A stretch of DNA of 64,000 bases from Marinifilum sp. D714 (lineage in GTDB: Bacteria; Bacteroidota; Bacteroidia; Bacteroidales; Marinifilaceae), in contig NZ_JALPNU010000003.1 in NCBI RefSeq assembly GCF_030851345.1, forward strand, positions 347,562-411,561, read 5' to 3'. The notes beneath the pieces are model-generated. The model had not been told where the DNA came from. It saw only the letters and a list, made by a program, of their open reading frames with translations, and did not search any database. Numbering within the stretch: position 1 is the stretch's first letter; each line of letters starts with the position of its first letter. Positions 54,118-62,982 of the stretch are shown here, piece by piece. The position numbers and the translations under genes were made by a program.

Positions 54118-54528
54118 TTATTCTGTAACTGTTTTCCTTGTATATTCCATGGCATAATCACCATTTTGCAGCACCAACTTTTCTTCCGTTAATGTTTTAA
54201 TCTCATAGCTTTCCTCATCGATTGATGAACTGCCATTGCCAATGCTTTTAACGGTTAAAATTAATTTGCTCCCCTCTACTCTCCATTTCTGGTACAAAAG
54301 CGTTGCCATATTATCAGAACGTGCCGTTCCATCTTCAAGTAGAGAAAAATGAAGTTGAGATGCAGATGTATCCAACCAGGAGCCTACCAGTAACTGTTTA
54401 TTGACAAGGACTTCAGATTTTTCAACTCCTTCTTTTTTAAGCTTTTTCTCTTCAGTGTTTTTGTTTTCTTTACAGGCTCCAAGAGAGATTAATCCTAACA
54501 GTAGCAAGCCTAATATTGTTCTAGTCAT
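54118..54528 (-). CDS. Lipocalin-like small lipoprotein
   Basis: 136 residues. Lipoprotein signal (LLLGLISLGAC), an acidic/basic linker (KENKNTEEKKLKKEG) and a small beta domain with LLVGSWLDTSASQLHFSLL, FRWRVEGSKLILTVK-like strands. 'GSW.DT...L.F..DG' is the opening of many lipocalin-like proteins. Ligand unknown. Confidence 0.65.
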   Translation of the reverse strand: MTRTILGLLLLGLISLGACKENKNTEEKKLKKEGVEKSEVLVNKQLLVGSWLDTSASQLHFSLLEDGTARSDNMATLLYQKWRVEGSKLILTVKSIGNGSSSIDEESYEIKTLTEEKLVLQNGDYAMEYTRKTVTE

Positions 54529-55046
54529 GTTCTATTTATTTTTAAATTCTGGTTCTACATTAAATACAGTGGATCATTAAAAACAAAAAAATGAATACTA
54601 CTATCATTCTTCAGTTTAACTTTGCTCAAGCCGCATGGCTCATCCTTTTTATTCATCAAATGATTTCGTTAAAAGGAATTCATGAGCTCCCTTCGGTCGG
54701 TTCCATTGATGAAAAAGGATGCAAAAAATCTAGGGCGTGTAAGCCCAAACTTCTTCTACTTGAAAAATTTAAGTGCGGCGGGGTGATCTTCGAACAAGTT
54801 CTCAGCTTCCCCGTCTTTCTAAAAATTTTTCTGCGTCTAATCAGCTTGTCCTTCCAATGCCCATCCACTCTTGATCAAAGTATAAATCAATTTACTAATT
54901 TATAAGTAATTTTAATAGAAACCCACTATACATATATTACAGAGCCTTAATTATTATTCATCTTTAAAATGCGGGAAAATCAAGATGCATATTTTATGCC
55001 ATATCATTCTTTGCCCAAATACTTTTCCTTTTTATTGCTATCTGCT
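54529..55046. repeat. Intergenic repeat-like stretch
   Basis: 54610-54740 has imperfect palindromes (ATCCTTTTTATTCATCAA ... TTGATGAAAAAGGAT) of the same style as the tails near 12.6 and 15.7 kb. An open frame from 54591 looks like a by-product. The rest shows nothing. Confidence 0.4.
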
Positions 55047-55676
55047 TTAATACCCAAGATCTTCGTTTATCAGTACAATTTTAATCCGATTTTTTGGATA
55101 GGACTTTTCTGTAATGGTCCACGAATTACAAATTCTATGCGGACTACTACAATCCATACATTTCCCTGTTTTCTGACAGGGAATGTTTAAGTTCTTATGG
55201 CTTTGAGCATTCTTTATTGCTGCAACATCTTTCACCCGCTTCCTGGCTGATTCCAAATCCTTTACAATCTTGTTTCTCCCAACAAACAAAACCACATGTC
55301 TCGGTCCGAAAGTTAGAGCTGCAATCCTATTTCCAATCATATCCAGATTCACCAGGCAACCAGTTTCTGTGATGGCATTGCTCCCGGTTAAAAACAGATC
55401 TGCTGTTAAAGCCTTTTTCCTTTGTAAAATTTGTTCTCGCCAGGCATTCTCCGGATTAAACGTGTCAATAAACTCGTATGAATTGCAAGTTTTGATATAA
55501 TCAAGCACTCTGGTTTCATGCATTGTTTTAGAATCACCATAGGAAACACTTTTCGCATTTAATGTTGGCAATATCTCATTAACAAATGTCTGATATGCAG
55601 CTTCCGAACTTTCCGAAATGTGCACTTCAAAATTGTTCCGTTCCAGCTGTTCTTTCGTCTTCACTAGTAAATCCAT
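55047..55676 (-). CDS. LUD-domain (LutC/YkgG-like) protein
   Basis: 209 residues. The fold core is visible in VKTKEQLERNNFEVHISES, SVSYGDSKTMHE, LTADLFLTGSNAITETGCLVN and GNRIAALTFGPRHVVLFVGRNKI, the pattern of DUF162/LUD. Family members serve lactate-utilisation complexes or act alone. No LutA/LutB is nearby. The C-terminal cluster CQKTGKCMDCSSPHRIC is an added Cys-rich tail that may bind metal or an iron-sulfur cluster. Confidence 0.75.
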   Translation of the reverse strand: MDLLVKTKEQLERNNFEVHISESSEAAYQTFVNEILPTLNAKSVSYGDSKTMHETRVLDYIKTCNSYEFIDTFNPENAWREQILQRKKALTADLFLTGSNAITETGCLVNLDMIGNRIAALTFGPRHVVLFVGRNKIVKDLESARKRVKDVAAIKNAQSHKNLNIPCQKTGKCMDCSSPHRICNSWTITEKSYPKNRIKIVLINEDLGY

Positions 55677-55880
55677 AGTATACCCTATTTTGATTGCTGT
55701 CTATTGGTACAAGTTGACTTTTTCTCATGCCACTCTTTGTGACTTACATACTTTAAAAACAAGTACAACGTAAGTATATTGAATAAGAGCAATCAAATTT
55801 ATAAACAATAAATTTGAAACAAAACATTTTCCCCTTATAAACATAGAACTACAACACTTCTGTTCCTTCTTACTTCAAAT

Positions 55881-55926
55881 GAAAAAAGCTCTAAAGTCAG
55901 GAGTATTTCCATAGCTTTAAAGCTTC
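55881..55926 (-). terminator. Terminator of the methyltransferase gene
   Basis: On the minus strand GGAAGCTTTAAAGC ... GCTTTTTTC stem with a T-run, 50 bases after the stop. Confidence 0.65.
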
Positions 55927-55975
55927 CATATGATTTACAGGGAGAACATTTTTAATCCACTCCACAAACAGTGTT

Positions 55976-56767
55976 TCACATTTTCCTGGCTTTTATTGAA
56001 TACATATGAGGAATTTTAGCTCCATGTTTTTCGGATACCCATTTTCCTTCGCCAAGTTCAGTTAGGTTAGGGAAACAGTTGTAAACCTGATAAGGAAACT
56101 CATTCATGAACTCAATTTTCAATCCATTTGAAATTAAACTATTCAGCACCTCACTCAAAGAGTGATGCCATTCAATGTGCTTTAGGTTTTTATTGGAAAC
56201 CTCTGACTTGTCGGTATAAGATTTCTCTACAATGGTCTCCATTGGCGCTGACTTGAAATAACTGTCGGTAATTTCAGAATCATCATTCAGGGTATAAATA
56301 AAGGGATGAAATTCCACCATGTAGAACACTCCCCCAGGTTTTAGATAACGGTTTATTATTTTCGCCCAATTGTCAAGATCATTGAGCCAATTGATTGCTC
56401 CATAAGAGGTATAAACGATATCGAAAGTTTCATCCAAAACCTTCTCGATGTCATATACATTGGATCGCACAAAGTTTGCCGGAATATTTAATTCTTCAGA
56501 CAATTCTTTAGCTTTCTGAATGGAAGCATCAGAAATATCAAGCCCCACCACTTCGGCTCCTTCTCTTGCCCAGGATAAAGTATCCATTCCAAAGTGACAT
56601 TGAAGATGAAGCAATCGTTTCCCTTTTACATCTCCCAATTCTTCCAGTTCGATATGATTTAGCGAAGTTTCCCCAGCTTTAAAAGCTTCCACATTGTAAA
56701 AACTAGATTCAGCATGCAAAGCTGTCAATTCATTCCAACTCTCTCTATTGTGTTCAAAGTTATCCAT
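55976..56767 (-). CDS. Class I SAM-dependent methyltransferase
   Basis: 263 residues. SAM motif I: LLHLQCHFGMDTLSWAREGAEVVGLD. Motif II and the rest (FDIVYTSYGAINWLND, LKPGGVFYMVEFHP) fit. Substrate unknown; the 'YTSYGAIN' form is frequent in small-molecule methyltransferases. Confidence 0.85.
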   Translation of the reverse strand: MDNFEHNRESWNELTALHAESSFYNVEAFKAGETSLNHIELEELGDVKGKRLLHLQCHFGMDTLSWAREGAEVVGLDISDASIQKAKELSEELNIPANFVRSNVYDIEKVLDETFDIVYTSYGAINWLNDLDNWAKIINRYLKPGGVFYMVEFHPFIYTLNDDSEITDSYFKSAPMETIVEKSYTDKSEVSNKNLKHIEWHHSLSEVLNSLISNGLKIEFMNEFPYQVYNCFPNLTELGEGKWVSEKHGAKIPHMYSIKARKM

Positions 56768-56989
56768 TTGTATTTTTTGTTATTTTAACACCTGCTTTTG
56801 TTGCTTCTTTAATTCACATAAGGGTTTTACTAAATTTTATTATTGGTTTCATATTCTATTTGTCGTGGTCTAATCTTTTGTTATTGTAAGAGACCTCTCT
56901 CGATATTTAATTTTAGAGCATGTGCCTCGGCTCTTGGTTTGTCCATAACTTACTCATAAAAACAAGCCATTAGATTTATCCTTATCTCT

Positions 56990-57036
56990 TTTGCTTTTGT
57001 AAAACAAGAGCTACAAGATCGAGTCAGAAGAGGTAT
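56990..57036. repeat. Half-element of repeat B downstream of a gene
   Basis: GTAAAACAAGAGCTACAAGATCGAG, one of six copies placed just after stops in 56.9-62.2 kb. Confidence 0.55.
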
Positions 57037-57073
57037 CTTACCCTTCTTGCTTTATACAAGTATAGACACAGTT

Positions 57074-57673
57074 TTAATCTTCTAATTCAAATATAGCTTC
57101 TTTATATAAGGTTGACATGGTTTCCTCTTGGCCTGTCAACTCTTGAAACCTCAAACGTAATTGAACTAATGTCTTATCCAAATTTTTCATATTGTTAGCT
57201 TCAGAATCAAACAGATAATCCAATATTCCCATTGTTGTTTTGTTCATTATAATTTTCTGTAAATCATATACTAATGTTAGTTTTTGAATTGTCTCAAAAT
57301 CAAATTCTGTTATTATTCCCGTTGCTTTGGCTGATTCCCAAGCTGTATTTGTTAATATTTCATCAATCAAGGTTCCATTATTTGTCAATACCCCTAGATT
57401 AAAATAATCATATTTCTTAAACTCTGTTTTGAGACTATCTTCTTGTCCATTAACTACACTAATTATCCTATTATTTAATTCGGTATGCTTACTTCTCCAG
57501 TTAGCAAGTATAGATTGATTCGCATATAATTCTTTGATTATGCTTTCTTTGGCAATCATTTTCTTTTGACTAGTTCGATAGTCATCAAATAACTTATTTA
57601 TGAATAAGGCAAATAGAACACTAAAAACTATTAGCAATCCTTCTCCAATATATTTCTTAACATTTGATTTCAT
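57074..57673 (-). CDS. Membrane-anchored protein, DUF6090-like
   Basis: 199 residues. N-terminal helix (VKKYIGEGLLIVFSVLFALFINKLFDDY) followed by a charged, helical, coiled-coil-like domain (KESIIKELYANQSILANWRSKH). This matches the DUF6090-type small membrane proteins abundant in Bacteroidota, whose function is unknown. Confidence 0.65.
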   Translation of the reverse strand: MKSNVKKYIGEGLLIVFSVLFALFINKLFDDYRTSQKKMIAKESIIKELYANQSILANWRSKHTELNNRIISVVNGQEDSLKTEFKKYDYFNLGVLTNNGTLIDEILTNTAWESAKATGIITEFDFETIQKLTLVYDLQKIIMNKTTMGILDYLFDSEANNMKNLDKTLVQLRLRFQELTGQEETMSTLYKEAIFELED

Positions 57674-57848
57674 AATCTTTTTAATTCTAGCAATTTCATT
57701 AATAATCCTTTATGCACCACTCCTATCGCAAGAGACCTCTCGTGATATTTTATTTTATAATTGGAACGCGATAAAATCGCATACCAGCGAGGAGGTTCAT
57801 CCACCCAAATGTAATTATTTATTATTGGCAGTAGTTAAGGAGGAACGA
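57674..57848. repeat. Imperfect palindromic repeat
   Basis: GGAACGCGATAAAATCGCATACCAGCG and, at 62040, GGAACGCGATAGCATTGCGTTCCAGCG are clearly related. Two copies in this window; both lie between genes on the minus strand. Confidence 0.6.
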
Positions 57849-58778
57849 TCAATTGGCAATGTATTTTTCACAAAACCAATCAACAGCATCAGTATAATCC
57901 TTTTTGTTATTGATAAACTCCATGTGTCCACCGTTGACTTCTACTAGCTTCATCTTCGGGAATTTTACTTTTTTATAATGATAAAGGCCAACATTCTCAT
58001 CTTTATTACCATATAAAAATAATGTTGGGATATCTATTTCCGATGACATTAAAGAGTAATCTTTCTTATAATCATCTATATTAAAAGCAGCTTTACTAAA
58101 ATCCATATTCCATGAATCAAAATCGGCATATGTTTGCCCAAATTTAATTGCAGATTCAACACTTGAAAAAGAGAGTTTCCAAACATCCTGTCTTGTTGTA
58201 AATAGTTTTTGAATAGAATCAGTTCGTTCAGAAAGTGAAAACTCTGGGTTACAGAAGTAATTTTTGTCTTTTATTTCAAAAAATGTCAATACCGAAGGAA
58301 TATAGCTCTTTTCTATACTCTCTATCATATTTAAAGTGCAGTTAAACATCAGCATTCCTTTAATAGTTTCAGGATGTTTGCTTGCATAGTATGTTTGTAA
58401 AACTCCACCAAAAGAGTGTCCCATTATTAACCACTCATTAATACCAAGATATTTGCGAACTTCTTCAAAATCCATAACCATCCTATCAATGCTATAGTTA
58501 GAATCTGAAGGACTAGTGGAACGACCGCATCCTCTCTGATCAAGATATATCATTTGGAAATGATTCTCTCCAATTTCACCTCCTAATTCTTCCCAATAGT
58601 TACTTCCTTGTCCAGGACCACCGTGAATAAATAGGCATGGAATTCCATCCCCTTTTATACTAGCATACAACTTTACTCCATCACTAGTTGTTATAACAGC
58701 ATCTTGTCCAAAGATTTCGCCGAAATTCAATATGAACAAAAATAGACTACAAAATGTAAAAACTTTAATTTTATTCAT
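57849..58778 (-). CDS. Alpha/beta hydrolase (proline-iminopeptidase-like)
   Basis: 309 residues with a signal peptide (ending FGEIFGQ). HGGPGQGSNYW (oxyanion loop), YLDQRGCGRS and the nucleophile elbow MGHSFGGVL are present, with Asp/His in FLYGNKDENVG and NGGHMEF. The HGGPG phrase is typical of proline iminopeptidases, yet the family also covers other esterases. Extracytoplasmic. Substrate unknown. Confidence 0.85.
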   Translation of the reverse strand: MNKIKVFTFCSLFLFILNFGEIFGQDAVITTSDGVKLYASIKGDGIPCLFIHGGPGQGSNYWEELGGEIGENHFQMIYLDQRGCGRSTSPSDSNYSIDRMVMDFEEVRKYLGINEWLIMGHSFGGVLQTYYASKHPETIKGMLMFNCTLNMIESIEKSYIPSVLTFFEIKDKNYFCNPEFSLSERTDSIQKLFTTRQDVWKLSFSSVESAIKFGQTYADFDSWNMDFSKAAFNIDDYKKDYSLMSSEIDIPTLFLYGNKDENVGLYHYKKVKFPKMKLVEVNGGHMEFINNKKDYTDAVDWFCEKYIAN

Positions 58779-58945
58779 TTCTCTTTTTTTATTTCATTCT
58801 TCTAAATTAATACTCCCTATTGTATAATTTCTATCAGTTTACCCTCTTTTAAAAAGTTGTAAATATCTTAATTAGTACAGTGGGGAATCACCATTAACTA
58901 ACATCTAAATACAAGCAGTTGCCTTTATTCTTTTTATCAATTTTA

Positions 58946-58984
58946 CTTTCGCAAAACATGAGTTACAAGCTTGTGCAAGCGGGT
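58946..58984. repeat. Half-element of repeat B
   Basis: TCGCAAAACATGAGTTACAAGCTTG, just after the stop of the gene at 58992. Confidence 0.55.
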
Positions 58985-58991
58985 GGATCTT

Positions 58992-59627
58992 CTAAACATC
59001 ATCAATACTTTCTGTTGGTGGAAGTAAACCAATAAATCTAGCCATTGTCACCAGAGTAATTATATATCCAACAATTGATTCATACATTACGAATGATGCA
59101 CCTCCAGAAATATTCTTATAAATGTCAATTAATCCACTGGTATTGAAAGTTGTTATATAAAAGAAATTAAGCTTTAGATATTCCCCCCATGTAAAGCTTA
59201 AACTATTGTTCATATTTAAGAATGCTATTAAAATTACTGTAAACCAGCATATAATTTCGAAGTAGTTGTGAAAAAGCAAAACAACTAGTCTTGTTGGAGA
59301 TTTTATTTTATAAACAACCCCTTTCTTTGATGATCTGTATGGGTCAAAAAGCAAAACATTTATTTGATACACAATAATTTCAAATATTCGAAGTGCTCCA
59401 TAGATCATAAAAGGATAATAAAACCAATTACTGGAGATATCGACATAGAAAACTAAAATGCTTGATACAAATGATAAGACAAGGTTTGAAATCACCCAAA
59501 GTTCAACAAACCTATACGTCATTTGCTTTTTCAGCAAGCGAATAATTCTAAATACTGAAATACAACTAAGGATATCAAATACTCGTTCCCAAAAATCAAG
59601 TATTAAACTTCTGTTTTTAATCTCCAT
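58992..59627 (-). CDS. Multi-pass membrane protein, ion-channel-like
   Basis: 211 residues with about four to five hydrophobic helices: VWVISNLVLSFVSSILVFYV, FEIICWFTVILIAFLN, FYITTFNTSGLIDIY and a C-terminal helix. The segment TTFNTSG between helices is reminiscent of a TVG-like filter but does not match K+ channels. Named only as a membrane protein. Confidence 0.55.
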   Translation of the reverse strand: MEIKNRSLILDFWERVFDILSCISVFRIIRLLKKQMTYRFVELWVISNLVLSFVSSILVFYVDISSNWFYYPFMIYGALRIFEIIVYQINVLLFDPYRSSKKGVVYKIKSPTRLVVLLFHNYFEIICWFTVILIAFLNMNNSLSFTWGEYLKLNFFYITTFNTSGLIDIYKNISGGASFVMYESIVGYIITLVTMARFIGLLPPTESIDDV

Positions 59628-59702
59628 ATTTTTTGATCTTAGATTTTGGTATTATTTATCTAAAACACAACTGTCTCGACTATGAGCAGTAGCGGTTATT
59701 TG

Positions 59703-59733
59703 CCTTTGCAAAACACAAACTCTCACCAGAAGC
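59703..59733. repeat. Half-element of repeat B
   Basis: CCTTTGCAAAACACAAACTC, just after the stop of the esterase gene. Confidence 0.5.
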
Positions 59734-59744
59734 AAATTCTTCTC

Positions 59745-60698
59745 TCATCGCAATTCCTGATTTAAGAATTCTATGATTTTATCGATGGCTTGAGGATTTT
59801 GCCTTAGCAGTTCGTTGCTGTGACCATTTTCAACCACATACAATTCTGTCTTGACATTCGTCTCTTTCAAGAACTTGTAAAAATCCTCTACCTGTTTGAA
59901 TCCAACCGCACGATCGTTTTTTGCATGAAGAATTAGAGTGGGAGGATAATCAGCTTTTATGTTGTCGACTAAAGTATATTTCTTCAGTTTTTCAGGTTCT
60001 TTGTTTGGGTCGAAACCAAAGGTTAGGTAGATGCCTATTTTGTTTTCGATCAAGAACCTACACAGTTGCATTCTTGTATCATAGTCGCCATACGAAACAA
60101 TTGAATCCTTCACAATATCATACGGACCTGCTTGTTTTAACACAGACAAATCTCCCATTTGAATATCTTCCGAAGCAAATCCGGTTGGTGCAGAAATGTC
60201 GATGATTGCATTGGGAGCAGTTTCCTTTTTAAATCCACTTGTAAGTGCCAAATACCCTCCTGCCGATCCTCCTGCTACAGCAATCTGATGGGTATTGATA
60301 TTGAACTGCTCCAATCCGTTTTTTCTTACCCAATCTAGCATGTCCAAAACATCGGTCATGATTTGATCGAGTTTTGTTTCAGGAACCAAACGGTAATCTG
60401 CAGATATTACTACATAACCCGACTCTAGCAATCTGTCTCTTAGCCCTTTGTACAATCCTCTGTCTCGGTTTCCGAAAATAAATCCACCTCCATGAAAATA
60501 GATCAGAACCGGATGCAGTCCTTTTGTTTCCGGTAAAAAGGCATTTGCCTTGATCTCATGTCCTGCAAGCCTTTTGTAAACAAATTCTATTTTCTCAGCA
60601 GGACGATTCCACGAGAAAGATTTGAGAAAAGGATTTTCCTGGGCAAAACTTACTCCCGAAACAATCAAAGCAATTACTAAAACAGCTATCTTCTTCAT
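59745..60698 (-). CDS. Exported alpha/beta hydrolase (HSL/esterase type)
   Basis: About 317 residues from the Met at 60698 (MKKIAVLVIALIVSGVSFAQ). The oxyanion motif HGGGFIFGNRDRG and nucleophile elbow AGGSAGGYLAL mark the hormone-sensitive-lipase branch; ENGHSNEL provides the His. It would hydrolyse small esters outside the cytoplasm. Confidence 0.87.
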   Translation of the reverse strand: MKKIAVLVIALIVSGVSFAQENPFLKSFSWNRPAEKIEFVYKRLAGHEIKANAFLPETKGLHPVLIYFHGGGFIFGNRDRGLYKGLRDRLLESGYVVISADYRLVPETKLDQIMTDVLDMLDWVRKNGLEQFNINTHQIAVAGGSAGGYLALTSGFKKETAPNAIIDISAPTGFASEDIQMGDLSVLKQAGPYDIVKDSIVSYGDYDTRMQLCRFLIENKIGIYLTFGFDPNKEPEKLKKYTLVDNIKADYPPTLILHAKNDRAVGFKQVEDFYKFLKETNVKTELYVVENGHSNELLRQNPQAIDKIIEFLNQELR

Positions 60699-60741
60699 TT
60701 TTCTGAAAATTAAATTTATTTCTCTCAATCTTCCTATCTAA

Positions 60742-60775
60742 TTGCATTTGCAAAACACAAGCTCCCCCTGATAGA
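60742..60775. repeat. Half-element of repeat B
   Basis: GCATTTGCAAAACACAAGCTC, just after the stop of the barrel-like gene at 60787. Confidence 0.55.
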
Positions 60776-60786
60776 GCTAAAGAATT

Positions 60787-61344
60787 TTATTTCTTTTTTA
60801 AATCGAACCCTAAATTTATTTGCAAGTTAATAGGCCAAATATTTCCATTTCCATGAGTATCGAAATAGTATTGAGGTCCAATATCAAAAAGCAAGTGAAA
60901 GTTTTTTCCAAATTTCCTCTGGATCCCCCAAGTAGGGCCAAATGCGAAATCGGTATCAGAAGTTCGATAAACGTTTTCTGCAATTGAGCTTCCTCGGGTT
61001 ATAAATCTTAAAGAAACAAAGTTTCCAGAGTTATTATCGGTTACTCTATTCTTTCTCTTTCGTTTGTTCAGGTTGTAAAACCATTTTTCCTGAACATCTA
61101 AGAAAGGACTAATGATATAAATAAATCCATTTCCAGCATAAGTCAAATCGGGATATCCACCACCATATCCGATTCCAAGTTCAGCGGAAAATGTAGAATA
61201 AGTGCCAGTTGGCAATTCCATTTCAACACCAGGATTTAGAAAGTTCACTCTCAAAACTTTTTCTGTTCCAGGTTTATTCTTTTCTTGAGCATAAGTAAAT
61301 GCAATTGAAAAAAAGAACAATAGGCTTAGTAAATTTTTCTTCAT
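60787..61344 (-). CDS. Outer-membrane beta-barrel-like exported protein
   Basis: 185 residues with a signal peptide (ending FTYAQEK). Alternating strands (TGTYSTFSAELGIGYGGGYP, NLQINLGFDLKKK). It resembles small outer-membrane barrels; the C-terminal basic residues end with an aromatic-containing strand. Function unknown. Confidence 0.65.
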   Translation of the reverse strand: MKKNLLSLLFFFSIAFTYAQEKNKPGTEKVLRVNFLNPGVEMELPTGTYSTFSAELGIGYGGGYPDLTYAGNGFIYIISPFLDVQEKWFYNLNKRKRKNRVTDNNSGNFVSLRFITRGSSIAENVYRTSDTDFAFGPTWGIQRKFGKNFHLLFDIGPQYYFDTHGNGNIWPINLQINLGFDLKKK

Positions 61345-61370
61345 TTATAAATTGTCAATCATTATATGTA

Positions 61371-61412
61371 ATTTGCTTTTGCAAAACACGAACTACAAGC
61401 TCCCTGGCAGAC
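61371..61412. repeat. Half-element of repeat B
   Basis: GCTTTTGCAAAACACGAACTACAAGC, just after the stop of the gene at 61422. Confidence 0.6.
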
Positions 61413-61421
61413 GATTCAAAT

Positions 61422-61964
61422 CTACCAATCATCATCACTCCCAATGTTTTTAGGCTCAAACATTTTCAGGAAAGTATAATCGTAAATCGGTACAGAATTT
61501 TTAATGAATAATCTTCCAAAGAGACCTTTATTGGTAATTGCATGCCCATTCAAAAGCTCTATACTTCCATGACTTCCCGATGAGTTATCAATTTTTTTAG
61601 TCAAAGTAATTTTATTGATGGTAACGCGATATCTTGATTCTTTAAACTGTATTGAAACAAAAGCAGTATGATAATATTCCTGAATTAAATCAGGAGTTTT
61701 GAATACAGAATAGCCTGCACCTCTATGGTCTGGTTCGAACAGTCGTAATTCGCCCCTTAAACCATTTTCTGTGATTTCAATTTCTTTAAAAATGCCTGAG
61801 TTTTGAAAATACTCTTTAATGGTGCTCTTTTGAAGTTCACTTTCAAATACTTTTTGCCAAGTGACCTCTCCTCTTACATTTTTAAAATTTCTTACACTTT
61901 CCTGACTGTAACCAGAAAAGCTTAGCGTAATAATGGATAGTATTATAAATAATTTTTTCATCAA
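61422..61964 (-). CDS. Exported hypothetical protein
   Basis: 180 residues with a signal peptide (ending SFSGYSQ). Body is mixed with charged strands (NVRGEVTWQKVFESELQKS). No motif recognised. A C-terminal acidic tail (NIGSDDDW). Confidence 0.55.
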   Translation of the reverse strand: MMKKLFIILSIITLSFSGYSQESVRNFKNVRGEVTWQKVFESELQKSTIKEYFQNSGIFKEIEITENGLRGELRLFEPDHRGAGYSVFKTPDLIQEYYHTAFVSIQFKESRYRVTINKITLTKKIDNSSGSHGSIELLNGHAITNKGLFGRLFIKNSVPIYDYTFLKMFEPKNIGSDDDW

Positions 61965-62039
61965 GTTTGATATTGGTTCATTTGAGAATAATTAGCCTCC
62001 AGCTTCAGCACTAGTCCTCTCCTGTGGTTTTGTTTTAGA

Positions 62040-62085
62040 TATGGAACGCGATAGCATTGCGTTCCAGCGGGGGGTAAGCAGTTAC
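62040..62085. repeat. Imperfect palindromic repeat, related to 57674-57848
   Basis: GGAACGCGATAGCATTGCGTTCCAGCG, a near-perfect inverted repeat downstream of the lipoprotein gene at 62163. Confidence 0.55.
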
Positions 62086-62102
62086 ATTTGCTCTTCTTAT
62101 CA

Positions 62103-62148
62103 TTTTGCCTTCGCAAAACACGAGCTACAAGCTCGTGCTGGCAGGGGT
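62103..62148. repeat. Half-element of repeat B
   Basis: TTCGCAAAACACGAGCTACAAGCTCGTG, the best palindrome of the six half-copies; downstream of the lipoprotein gene. Confidence 0.6.
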
Positions 62149-62162
62149 CTTAATCTCATTGT

Positions 62163-62864
62163 TTACTTGTTTTGATTAATCCAGTTGTCAATACTTTTCG
62201 GATGGTCATTGTCATTTGGATAATACTTCTTAACAATCTCAAATTGTTTTTTAGTCAGCATAACCATCATACCATCATTTGCAGAACGAATCGGGTAAAA
62301 CTGTTCTTCACTCGTTTGCAATCTTAGTTGATCATTCAGCATTTCGATAAAATTTAGATACGCCTTGTCCCATAAGTCATGGGATTCCATTATTCCCTCA
62401 AAGGCAACATATTCTTTCCCGTTTATCTCAATCGTATGTTTCCAATAATTATCATTATCTATGCTTCTCTCATTTTTGTAATCAAATTTTATTTCAAGTC
62501 TTTCGAATGTGGGTTTTACCAAATCCAAATATTCAGTTAATCCACCAATTTCGAACAGCTCTTCGGAATCAATATTGTAGAACCTGAAATCTACATATCT
62601 AAGCGAATCTGGGTAAGTATATCCACCGAAATAGTCATATTTTACATACGAATCTATTAAGTCTTGTTTTGCACTATCTAAATATTTTAAGTCAGTGATA
62701 TTAAATAAATCTGCTTGAATCAATTTATTAATTACCGTATCAACAGGAACTTTATTAGGTTCACAATTACTCTGCTCAGTCTTTTGTCCAGAAGTATTAC
62801 AACCTGTAAACATTAATCCGATTGATATAGCTATTAATAATTTTCTTGTTTCTATCATTTTCAT
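62163..62864 (-). CDS. Lipoprotein, hypothetical
   Basis: About 233 residues from MKMIETRK at 62864; the frame continues further upstream into the attC-like site, so that start is not used. Lipobox LMFTGC. The body (PVDTVINKLIQADLFNITDL, IEINGKEYVAFEGIM) is charged. Its 5' end borders the attC-like site at 62904-62982, so it is the next unit on the minus strand. Confidence 0.6.
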   Translation of the reverse strand: MKMIETRKLLIAISIGLMFTGCNTSGQKTEQSNCEPNKVPVDTVINKLIQADLFNITDLKYLDSAKQDLIDSYVKYDYFGGYTYPDSLRYVDFRFYNIDSEELFEIGGLTEYLDLVKPTFERLEIKFDYKNERSIDNDNYWKHTIEINGKEYVAFEGIMESHDLWDKAYLNFIEMLNDQLRLQTSEEQFYPIRSANDGMMVMLTKKQFEIVKKYYPNDNDHPKSIDNWINQNK

Positions 62865-62903
62865 ACTTTGATTAAGTATTTGTTGGTCGTTTGCGCAAAT
62901 TGC

Positions 62904-62982
62904 ACACAACGGTTCGGCTATGCAGCGTAGGCTTGTGTTGCGCCTGCGGCAAGCCTATGATGTATAAGCCATTGTTAGGTGG
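62904..62982 (-). other. Integron attC-like site (candidate)
   Basis: 79 bases. On the minus strand: ACCTAAC (fits RYYYAAC, overlapping the TAA stop of the nuclease gene), arms GCTTATACATCATAGGCTTG and CAAGCCTACGCTGCATAGC with unpaired bases, a GCAGGCGC loop, and GTTGTGT as near-core. The start of the same unit, GTTAGGTGGC at 63909, is complementary to the ACCTAAC end over ten bases, the self-match required of integron cassettes. Confidence 0.55.

Noticed and set aside
54591..54905. 104-codon plus-strand frame
   Set aside because: Lies on repeat-like palindromes, with odd composition and no supporting motif.
58992..59627. Potassium channel
   Set aside because: No TVGYG-like filter; only the membrane layout is similar.
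56990..62148. Half-repeat B copies as attC sites of a cassette array
   Set aside because: They lack RYYYAAC/GTTRRRY ends, and gene starts do not match the downstream ends as a cassette would need.
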